A DNA stretch of 6,282 nt, from the NCBI GenBank assembly GCA_030609975.1, contig JAUWSR010000230.1:1-6282 (forward strand), in the 5' to 3' direction. Shown piece after piece: positions 1-6,187 of the stretch. The DNA is from Acidobacteriota bacterium (lineage in GTDB: Bacteria > Acidobacteriota > Aminicenantia > Aminicenantales > Aminicenantaceae). The notes beneath the pieces were generated by a model. It was not told where the DNA came from, searched no databases, and saw only the letters and a list, made by a program, of their open reading frames with translations. The position numbers and the translations under genes were made by a program. Position 1 is the stretch's first letter. Each line of letters starts with the position of its first letter.

Positions 1-902
1 CGTGCGAATTTTAAATTTTTTGCAAAATCTCTGTGCACGGCTTTTGCCATATCCTTGAGTGTACTGCCTCGTTGGAAAATGAAGGGCTCATCCAATGAAG
101 GCTTTTTGCCCGGCGTCTTGCTGTAGACACGCAGGATCTCGAGCTTATCGAAAATCAGCTGTTTGAGCTTGGCAAGGCTTTCCTCCATTAATGAGGAGAC
201 CAAAATCAATTCCTCGCCCGACGAAAGGGCCGAGTGAAAATCGGGGATCGCTTCTTGAGAAGCAGGTTGATCGGTTTTATTTCCCAGGATAATTGTTTTT
301 TTGAAGAATCCGTATTCGACATTTGGCGGTGCCTGGCCGGAGGGACTGAGGAAGATCCTTCGCTCCTGCAGCTTTTCCTTTAAGGCGAAAAAATCCAGAG
401 CAGGATCCGATCCGGCGAGGTCGATAACGACCAACACAAGGTCCGAGTTCTTGATCATTTCGGCCTGCCAGTATTCGAAATAATCTTGGGTGACTGGAGG
501 GGTGTCGATCAATTGGATTTGGATGTTCTCATACCTCATCATGGCAGGAGATGGCGTGTGAGTGGTAAAAGGATAGTCGGCCACCTCCGGATCGGCATTG
601 GTTAAGGCTTTAACCAGGGAAGATTTGCCGGAATTAGGTGGGCCGATGAGAACGACCTGTCCTGCTTCCGCTTTTTCGATGTGGTACAGGTCGCCTTGTC
701 GGGAAACTCCTATTTTTTTATGTGCCTGGGTTTTCAGCTTGGCGATTTTGGTCTTATAAAGAGCCTGAAGCTTCTCCGTGCCTTTATGTTTGGGAATAAT
801 AGAGAGCAGCTCTTCCATGATGGCGATCTTTTCATCTGCTGATTTGGCCGTCTTTAGCTTTTTTTCTACATCGAAGTATTGAGGAGGTAGATTAGCAGGC
901 AT
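1..902 (-). CDS. TGS-domain GTPase, Obg/DRG-like (partial, 3' end off the window)
   Basis: The minus-strand frame is open from an ATG at 902..900 to the window edge, giving 300 codons without a stop. Residues 1-80 are a lysine-rich, mostly helical N-terminus. A G domain follows: Walker A/G1 GPPNSGKS at 87-94, a YPFTT switch I segment at 110-114 as in Obg and DRG proteins, G3 as DTPP at 133-136, G4 NKTD at 208-211, and a probable G5 VSS at 235-237. From about residue 257 (RVYSKTPGKKP, then FIFQRGSTLKDMAKAVHRDF) the sequence matches the TGS domain, which is cut before its end. Members of this superfamily bind GTP and commonly associate with ribosomes or RNA; the exact role of this branch is not known to me. 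The start is supported by AAAGGA 8 nt upstream (916..911). The gene is divergent from gyrB. The G3 proline replaces the usual glycine. Family assignment is firm, function inferred. Confidence 0.9.
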   Translation of the reverse strand, partial: MPANLPPQYFDVEKKLKTAKSADEKIAIMEELLSIIPKHKGTEKLQALYKTKIAKLKTQAHKKIGVSRQGDLYHIEKAEAGQVVLIGPPNSGKSSLVKALTNADPEVADYPFTTHTPSPAMMRYENIQIQLIDTPPVTQDYFEYWQAEMIKNSDLVLVVIDLAGSDPALDFFALKEKLQERRIFLSPSGQAPPNVEYGFFKKTIILGNKTDQPASQEAIPDFHSALSSGEELILVSSLMEESLAKLKQLIFDKLEILRVYSKTPGKKPSLDEPFIFQRGSTLKDMAKAVHRDFAKNLKFA

Positions 903-910
903 TGGGAGTA

Positions 911-948
911 TCCTTTAAAATTATATCCAAAGCCGCAGAAATTTTCAA
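911..948 (-). promoter_or_regulatory. Sigma70-type promoter and RBS of the TGS GTPase gene
   Basis: On the minus strand, TTGAAA (948..943), a 17-bp spacer and TATAAT (925..920) make a near-consensus sigma70 promoter. The Shine-Dalgarno-like AAAGGA (916..911) lies only 3 nt downstream of the -10 box. A start site 5-9 nt after the -10 would fall inside that Shine-Dalgarno, so either the mRNA is nearly leaderless or the real promoter is elsewhere. Confidence 0.55.
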
Positions 949-1046
949 AATCTGTCAAAAATGTCAATGGGGGAATGACAAAAACAAATGAGATTTTGAG
1001 GGCCCCAGCGGCGTTATATCTATAGTGAAAAATGATGCAATTTTCC

Positions 1047-1076
1047 TTTACAAAAAAACCTAAAATAAGGTATAAT
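1047..1076 (+). promoter_or_regulatory. Promoter of the gyrB-gyrA operon
   Basis: TTTACA (1047-1052), an 18-bp spacer and a consensus TATAAT (1071-1076) form a sigma70-type promoter. The spacer begins with a run of A (1052-1058). The -10 box lies inside a small dyad, GGTA (1069-1072), TAAT, TACC (1077-1080). Transcription would start near 1083, giving a leader of about 72 nt. Gyrase promoters in several bacteria respond to DNA relaxation, but nothing here proves that for this one. Confidence 0.65.
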
Positions 1077-1090
1077 TACCCCTGTAGAAG

Positions 1091-1150
1091 ATGCCTATCG
1101 GGTTATGTGAAAAATCTGCCTCCATAATCCTCCATTTTCCTCAAAAATAA
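1091..1150 (+). CDS. Possible 19-codon leader ORF upstream of gyrB
   Basis: An ATG at 1091 opens a frame encoding MPIGLCEKSASIILHFPQK, with a TAA at 1148-1150. It lies wholly in the predicted gyrB leader and stops 5 nt before the gyrB ATG, in a different frame. AGAAG directly abuts its ATG, too close to be a good Shine-Dalgarno. If the transcript starts near 1083, this ATG is about 8 nt from the 5' end. Because gyrB lacks a Shine-Dalgarno of its own, reinitiation after this ORF is a reasonable idea. An ORF of this length can easily arise by chance, so confidence is low. Confidence 0.22.
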   Translation: MPIGLCEKSASIILHFPQK

Positions 1151-1155
1151 ATACA

Positions 1156-3540
1156 ATGACAACAAAAAAATATACAGCTGAAAGTATCAAGGTCCTCAAG
1201 GGGTTGGAAGCCGTTCGCAAGCGGCCTGCCATGTATATCGGCAGCACCGGCACAGACGGTCTGCACCACTTGGTCTATGAGGTTGTAGACAACAGCATCG
1301 ACGAGGCGCTCGCCGGTTATTGCAGCCGGATCGATGTGACAATCCACGAGGACAACACAGTCACAGTCGTCGATGACGGCCGGGGCATTCCGGTGGGAAT
1401 GCATAAGTCCGTCAGAAAACCGGCGGCCGAAGTTGTGATGACTATGCTGCACGCCGGTGGAAAGTTCGACCAAAAGTCCTATCAGGTCTCGGGAGGACTG
1501 CATGGGGTGGGAGTTTCGGTTGTAAATGCGCTCTCTGAGAACCTTGAACTTGAGATCAAACGCGAAGGTGGTGTTTACGTCCAGAGCTATGAAAGGGGGA
1601 AAGCCAAGAGTAAACTCAAAAAGATCGGGACAACCAAAAAAACCGGGACCACCATCACATTTAGACCCGATACCGAGATTTTTACAGAATTGGAATTCAG
1701 CTTCGAGATCCTGACCAAGAGATTGCGGGAGCTTTCTTTCCTGAACAAAGGACTCAAGATCTCCATTCTGGATGAGCGCACGGAAAAGCGGCACGATTTT
1801 CAGTACAAAGGCGGGATCAAGGAATTCGTACAGTATCTTAACCAGAACAAGACCCCCCTGAACCCCAAGCCCATCTACTTCGAAAGGGTTCGGGATGATG
1901 TGATGGTGGAGTTGGCCCTTCAGTACAACACCTCCTATGCAGAAACCATCTTCTCGTTTGTCAACAACATCAACACCACGGAAGGCGGTACCCATCTGAT
2001 CGGATTCAAATCCGCTCTGACCCGCAGCATCAACAATTATGCCAATGCCAATAAATTGATCAAGGATCTTAAATCCAATGTCAGCGGGGACGATACTCGA
2101 GAGGGACTTTGTGCGGTGTTGAGCTTAAAGCTGAAAAATCCCCAGTTTGAAGGACAGACAAAGACCAAACTGGGCAACAGCGAGGTCAAGGGCATCGTTG
2201 ATTCCATCGTGAACGAACAGTTGTCCATCTATTTTGAGGAAAATCCGTCGGTGTCCAGGAAGCTGGTGATGAAGATTCTGGATGCAGCCCGTGCCCGAGA
2301 CGCGGCCAGGAAGGCCAGGGAACTGGCCCGCCGCAAAGGTGTATTGGAGTCGAGCTCACTTCCCGGCAAGCTGGCGGACTGCCAGGAGAGGGATCCGGCC
2401 CACAGTGAATTGTTCCTGGTCGAGGGGGATTCGGCGGGCGGTTCCGCCAAGCAGGCTCGGGATCGTCATTATCAGGCCATATTGCCGCTTAAAGGGAAGA
2501 TCCTCAATGTCGAGAAGGCCCGCTTTGACAAGATCCTTAAATCGGAGGAGATCGGGTTTATGATTACTGCGCTGGGGACGGGTGTGGAACAGAGCAATTT
2601 CAACCTGGAAAAACTGCGCTACCACAAGGTTGTGATCATGACCGACGCAGATGTGGATGGATCTCATATCCGCACTCTGCTCATGACTTTCTTCTACCGG
2701 CAGATGCCCCAGCTCATCTCCAACGGTTATCTTTATATCGCGCAGCCTCCTCTGTACAAGATCTCCCGGGGAAGATCCTTCCAATATGTCGACGATGAGC
2801 GCGAATATGACAGATACATGATCAAAAAGATATCGGATGAATTTCAGCTTAAGGCCAATCGAAAGAAAGAAGCGCTCACAGGGGACAAGTTCCGGAGATT
2901 TCTGCAAAAGATCATTGCTAGACGCAACATCATCCAAGCTTTAGAACGGAGAAACTATCCTTTCTTTTTAATAAAGATCCTGCTTGAACATGATGTAGCA
3001 GGCGTGACCTTCCTCCAGGACCGTCAAAAAATGGCTTCGATCCAGAAGCCTCTCAAAGAGATCGATGTGAATTCGGTATTGAGAAAGGATGAGGAGCATG
3101 GGCTTTATCAACTGCAGATAACCTACGGCGTCAACGGATTGAGCGTGACCTGTATGGTCGACAAGGATCTGATCACCTTGCCCCGGTACCAGAACTTGTA
3201 CAAGATCTACAAAGATCTGGAAGACCTGCAGCCACCTTTCCAGGTAATCCATAACAGCGATTCCATCAAGGTGGAAAATGAGGCGAAACTCCTGGAGTAT
3301 CTTAGCAAAAACGGAAAAAAGGGCATCGTGATCCAGCGCTACAAAGGTTTGGGAGAAATGACACCGAAGCAGTTGTGGGAGACGACTATGGACCCGGAAA
3401 AACGCGCTTTGCTCCAGGTCTCGATCCATGATGCTGTGGAAGCGGATAAAGTGTTTACGATCCTGATGGGGGATGAAGTCGAGCCCCGCAGAAAATTTAT
3501 CGAGGAAAATGCCTTAGAGGCGCAAAACCTCGACATCTGA
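1156..3540 (+). CDS. gyrB: DNA gyrase subunit B
   Basis: This is the ATPase subunit of DNA gyrase, which pairs with GyrA as A2B2 in the cytoplasm to introduce negative supercoils. The 794 residues align from end to end with long GyrB (E. coli 804 aa). The GHKL ATPase domain has E42, N46 and D49 in EVVDNSIDEA, DDGRGIP at 73-79, and the lid GGLHGVGVSVVNALS at 113-127. The transducer carries the QTK loop at 334-336. The TOPRIM domain has LVEGDSAGG with E423 and the metal ligands D497, D499 and D501 in TDADVDGSH. Residues about 545-718 are the insertion typical of proteobacterial GyrB, followed by QRYKGLGEM and the C-terminal ENALEAQNLDI. The start is the only possible one: an in-frame TGA lies at 1108-1110 with no start codon between. 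No Shine-Dalgarno precedes it. Residue 25 is Ala where RKRPGMYIG is usual. Confidence 0.98.
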   Translation: MTTKKYTAESIKVLKGLEAVRKRPAMYIGSTGTDGLHHLVYEVVDNSIDEALAGYCSRIDVTIHEDNTVTVVDDGRGIPVGMHKSVRKPAAEVVMTMLHAGGKFDQKSYQVSGGLHGVGVSVVNALSENLELEIKREGGVYVQSYERGKAKSKLKKIGTTKKTGTTITFRPDTEIFTELEFSFEILTKRLRELSFLNKGLKISILDERTEKRHDFQYKGGIKEFVQYLNQNKTPLNPKPIYFERVRDDVMVELALQYNTSYAETIFSFVNNINTTEGGTHLIGFKSALTRSINNYANANKLIKDLKSNVSGDDTREGLCAVLSLKLKNPQFEGQTKTKLGNSEVKGIVDSIVNEQLSIYFEENPSVSRKLVMKILDAARARDAARKARELARRKGVLESSSLPGKLADCQERDPAHSELFLVEGDSAGGSAKQARDRHYQAILPLKGKILNVEKARFDKILKSEEIGFMITALGTGVEQSNFNLEKLRYHKVVIMTDADVDGSHIRTLLMTFFYRQMPQLISNGYLYIAQPPLYKISRGRSFQYVDDEREYDRYMIKKISDEFQLKANRKKEALTGDKFRRFLQKIIARRNIIQALERRNYPFFLIKILLEHDVAGVTFLQDRQKMASIQKPLKEIDVNSVLRKDEEHGLYQLQITYGVNGLSVTCMVDKDLITLPRYQNLYKIYKDLEDLQPPFQVIHNSDSIKVENEAKLLEYLSKNGKKGIVIQRYKGLGEMTPKQLWETTMDPEKRALLQVSIHDAVEADKVFTILMGDEVEPRRKFIEENALEAQNLDI

Positions 3541-3553
3541 TACGGAAACAAAT

Positions 3554-6007
3554 ATGACAGATTCAAAGAGCAGCAAAGAAGAGCCGATGGGCGGCAAGCT
3601 GTCCGTGGTGAGTATCGAAGAAGAAATGAAGCGGTCCTATCTGGACTACGCTATGAGCGTTATCATCGGACGCGCGATTCCTGATATCAAAGACGGCCTT
3701 AAGCCTGTTCACCGCCGGGCCCTGTTTGCCATGCATGATGCCAGCAATGCCTGGAATAAACCCTATAAAAAATCGGCTCGTATCGTGGGAGATGTTATCG
3801 GAAAATATCATCCCCATGGTGATACGGCGGTTTACGATACCATCGTGCGCATGGTGCAGGACTTCAGCCTGCGGAAACCTCTGATCGACGGCCAGGGAAA
3901 CTTCGGTTCCGTTGACGGCGATCCGCCTGCGGCCATGAGGTATACGGAGATCCGTTTAAAGAAGATCGCGCATGAGCTGTTAGCGGACTTGGACAAAGAT
4001 ACCGTTAATTTTGTCCCCAACTATGACGAGAGCTTGACCATGCCTGAAGTGCTCCCCGCCAAATTCCCCAACCTCTTGGTCAATGGAGGATCGGGTATTG
4101 CCGTGGGCATGGCGACCAATATCCCGCCCCACAATTTGGGTGAGGTGATCAATGCCGTCATTCACCTCCTTCATCATCCCGAAGCTTCTCTCGAAAAGAT
4201 CATGGATTTCCTGCCCGGTCCGGATTTCCCTACCGGTGGTTTTATCCATGGCTTGGAGGGGATCAAGAGCGCTTACACCACGGGGAGAGGCATCATCAGC
4301 CTTAGAGCCCGAGCCCTCATAGAGAGGGGAAGCCCGGGGGAGAGAGACAAGGTTATCATCACCGAACTTCCTTATCAAGTGAACAAGGCGAGACTTCTCG
4401 AAAACATGGCTGCGCTTGTTAATGCGAAAAAGATCGAAGGTGTGGCCGATATCCGAGATGAATCGGACCGAGAGGGCATGAGGGCGGTGGTGGAGGTCAA
4501 ACGAGGGGAACACGCTGAAGTTGTCCTGAATAACCTATATAAACACACACAGCTTCAAACTTCCTTCGGCATCATACTGTTGGCTATCGTGGACAAGCAG
4601 CCCAAGCTCTTGGGTGTGGTGGACATGATGCGCTATTTTATATCCCACCGTCAGGACGTCATCCGGCGCCGCACACGTTTCGAGCTCAAAAAAGCGGAGC
4701 ATCGGGCCCACATTTTAGAAGGTCTGACCATTGCTTTGGATCATTTGGATGCGGTCATCAAGCTGATCCGGAGTTCGAATACGGTCGACCAGGCGCGGAC
4801 CGGTTTGATCCAGAAATTCAAATTGACCAAGATCCAGGCCCAAGCCATTCTCGAAATGCAGCTGCAGAAATTGACCAGTTTGGAGCGAGAAAAGATCCAA
4901 AAGGAATATCAGGACCTCCTCAAATTGATCCGGAAGCTGCGTCGGATCTTGGGCAGCGAAAAACTCATCCTGGAAATCATTGAGGCTGAGCTGAAACAGG
5001 TTAAAGATGAATACGATGATCCGCGCCGGACTGAGATCATTGCGGAGAGCATCTCTGAGATCAGGCTGGAAGATCTGGTGAAAGAAGAAGATGTGGCCAT
5101 TACCTATACCCGCTCCGGATATATCAAGCGCACCTCATTGACCGGCTACCGCTTCCAAATCCGCGGCGGGAAGGGAAAACGAGGTATCAGTATGAAGGCG
5201 GAGGATGTGGTGCAGGAACTGTTCATCTGTTCCACACACAATTATATGTTGTTCTTCACAAACCTGGGGCGTCTCTACTGGCTTAAAGCCCTGTTTGTTC
5301 CGGATGTGGGTGTTGCGAACAGGGGGAAGTCCATCAAAAACCTGCTCGACCTCGGACCGGATGAAAGGGTCACCTCTTTGGCCGCGGTCAAGGATTTTCC
5401 CGACGACAAGTTCATCGTGATGCTGGCTTCAGACGGCAAGATCAAAAAGACCCGGCTCAGCGATTTTAAGCATATCCGGAAGGGCGGGATCATCGCCATC
5501 AATCTAGCTCGTAAAGCAGAGCTGCTGATGGCCAAACTGACCGATGGCAGTCAGGACATCATCATCGGTACACGTTTGGGAAAAGGCATCAAGTTCCATG
5601 AAAAAGAGGTTCGGCCCATGGGTAGGCAGGCTGCTGGGGTCAAAGGGATCACCCTAAACAAAAAGGATTCCATCATCGGGATGGTGGTTACAGGAGAGGC
5701 CGAGAAATTTGTTTTCACTGCCAGCGAGAACGGCTATGGCAAGAAGTCCGATGTGGGGAGCTATCCTCGCCACCATCGAGGTGGGCAGGGGGTCATCAAC
5801 CTCAAAGTCAATAAAAAGATCGGTCAGGCCATTGGTATGTCGGTTATCGATCAGGATGAAATGCTTCTGATCACGACGAAAGGCAAAGTCATCCGCATCA
5901 AGACGGAAAATGTCCGTTCCATCGGACGTGCCACCCAAGGTGTCCGTATCATCAACCTGGCGGATGAGGACCAGGTATGTTCTATTGCCAAAGTCGATGA
6001 ATCTTAA
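3554..6007 (+). CDS. gyrA: DNA gyrase subunit A
   Basis: This is the DNA cleavage and wrapping subunit of gyrase, starting 13 nt after the gyrB stop and so cotranscribed with it. The 817 residues contain the winged-helix/tower and coiled-coil cleavage core (about 1-500), with the catalytic tyrosine Y130 preceded by R129 in AAMRYTE. The quinolone-binding loop HPHGDTAVYD has T91 and D95 at the positions of E. coli S83 and D87. The C-terminal beta-pinwheel (about 505-810) begins with the GyrA box QIRGGKG at 535-541, which identifies GyrA rather than ParC. Compared with E. coli GyrA (875 aa), it lacks the extra segment before QAQAIL and the acidic tail. A weak GGA lies 7 nt before the first ATG. 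A second in-frame ATG at 3587 (Met12), preceded by AAAGAAGAG, would give an N-terminus closer to E. coli's, so the start is not settled. Confidence 0.98.
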   Translation: MTDSKSSKEEPMGGKLSVVSIEEEMKRSYLDYAMSVIIGRAIPDIKDGLKPVHRRALFAMHDASNAWNKPYKKSARIVGDVIGKYHPHGDTAVYDTIVRMVQDFSLRKPLIDGQGNFGSVDGDPPAAMRYTEIRLKKIAHELLADLDKDTVNFVPNYDESLTMPEVLPAKFPNLLVNGGSGIAVGMATNIPPHNLGEVINAVIHLLHHPEASLEKIMDFLPGPDFPTGGFIHGLEGIKSAYTTGRGIISLRARALIERGSPGERDKVIITELPYQVNKARLLENMAALVNAKKIEGVADIRDESDREGMRAVVEVKRGEHAEVVLNNLYKHTQLQTSFGIILLAIVDKQPKLLGVVDMMRYFISHRQDVIRRRTRFELKKAEHRAHILEGLTIALDHLDAVIKLIRSSNTVDQARTGLIQKFKLTKIQAQAILEMQLQKLTSLEREKIQKEYQDLLKLIRKLRRILGSEKLILEIIEAELKQVKDEYDDPRRTEIIAESISEIRLEDLVKEEDVAITYTRSGYIKRTSLTGYRFQIRGGKGKRGISMKAEDVVQELFICSTHNYMLFFTNLGRLYWLKALFVPDVGVANRGKSIKNLLDLGPDERVTSLAAVKDFPDDKFIVMLASDGKIKKTRLSDFKHIRKGGIIAINLARKAELLMAKLTDGSQDIIIGTRLGKGIKFHEKEVRPMGRQAAGVKGITLNKKDSIIGMVVTGEAEKFVFTASENGYGKKSDVGSYPRHHRGGQGVINLKVNKKIGQAIGMSVIDQDEMLLITTKGKVIRIKTENVRSIGRATQGVRIINLADEDQVCSIAKVDES

Positions 6008-6056
6008 TGATTCATAGAAGCGGCCTCTTCAACCTTTCAGGCGAACTGAGGCACTT

Positions 6057-6155
6057 ATGATTACTTCTTGGGAAGATTTCAGTTGTTCGGAGGGAAAAAG
6101 AGACTCATCCCTAAATAATTTTTCTGCTGAAATCAGAGAACGTTCTCCATTCTAG
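6057..6155 (+). CDS. Possible 32-aa small ORF between gyrA and the acyl-CoA synthetase-like gene
   Basis: The ATG at 6057 is preceded by GAGG (6048-6051) at a 5-nt spacing, and the frame runs to TAG at 6153-6155. The peptide starts MITSWEDFSCSEG and ends EIRERSPF; it is hydrophilic, with no signal peptide or membrane segment. I recognise no family. The same DNA carries inverted repeats that could be the real functional element, so this may be a chance ORF. Confidence 0.15.
   Translation: MITSWEDFSCSEGKRDSSLNNFSAEIRERSPF
6075..6134 (+). repeat. 8-bp inverted repeat with a nested stem, possible weak terminator of gyrA
   Basis: GATTTCAG (6075-6082) and CTGAAATC (6127-6134) are perfect complements. 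Inside them, AGGGA (6091-6095) and TCCCT (6108-6112) form a second stem, followed by AAATAA and five T residues (6119-6123). It may be a weak, AT-rich terminator after gyrA or another structured element. The T run does not directly follow the stem, which weakens the terminator reading. Confidence 0.35.
6136..6147. promoter_or_regulatory. Perfect 12-bp palindrome upstream of a promoter, candidate operator
   Basis: GAGAACGTTCTC is an uninterrupted perfect palindrome that ends 10 bp before the -35 box of the next promoter. The position suits an activator or repressor site. The regulator is unknown. It resembles GAAC/GTTC half-sites of some LexA boxes but lacks the usual 4-nt spacer. Confidence 0.4.
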
Positions 6156-6156
6156 G

Positions 6157-6187
6157 CTTGACAGGGGAGTCAAGAGTTAAATAGAAT
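6157..6187 (+). promoter_or_regulatory. Promoter of the acyl-CoA synthetase-like gene with a dyad over its -35 box
   Basis: TTGACA (6158-6163), an 18-bp spacer and TAGAAT (6182-6187) make a near-consensus sigma70 promoter; the start site would be near 6194, giving a leader of about 22 nt. The -35 box lies in an inverted repeat, CTTGAC (6157-6162), six bases, GTCAAG (6169-6174), which could be a repressor site. Confidence 0.65.

Larger units (their letters stand above)
903..1155. other. Divergent intergenic region between the GTPase gene and gyrB
   Basis: This AT-rich 253-bp stretch contains two outward-facing promoters, described separately. Between them, the pentamer TGTCA occurs at 953-957 and 962-966 and in inverted form (TGACA) at 976-980. 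Positions 981-1046 hold nothing else I can assign. No tRNA or riboswitch-like architecture was recognised, and the only ORF is the short leader ORF before gyrB. Confidence 0.7.

Noticed and set aside
301..483. A 60-codon plus-strand frame near the left edge
   Set aside because: It overlaps the TGS GTPase gene on the opposite strand, whose G4 and neighbouring segments account for the sequence.
996..1026. A second rightward promoter for gyrB (TTGAGG, 19-bp spacer, TATAGT)
   Set aside because: Both boxes depart from consensus and the spacer is too long; the promoter at 1047-1076 is much better.
1164..1170. Programmed slippage at the A7 run in codons 3-5 of gyrB
   Set aside because: No downstream stimulator or meaningful alternative frame is visible, and the run simply encodes Thr-Lys-Lys in an AT-rich start region.
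1141..1995. A 284-codon open frame on the minus strand opposite the start of gyrB
   Set aside because: It lies wholly antisense to strongly conserved gyrB codons, has no recognisable domain, and is explained by codon bias in gyrB.
2356..2937. A 193-codon minus-strand frame inside gyrB
   Set aside because: It is antisense to the TOPRIM region and resembles no family; a shadow frame.
3980..4513. A 177-codon minus-strand frame inside gyrA
   Set aside because: It is antisense to the conserved GyrA core with no independent support.
6017..6052. A GC-rich terminator right after gyrA (GAAG/CTTC and GCCTC/GAGGC)
   Set aside because: The stems are 4-5 bp, mutually exclusive in part, and not followed by a T tract.
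6136..6147. Reading the palindrome as a LexA (SOS) box
   Set aside because: Gram-positive-type LexA boxes need GAAC-N4-GTTC; here the half-sites are directly adjacent, and the next gene is not a DNA repair gene.
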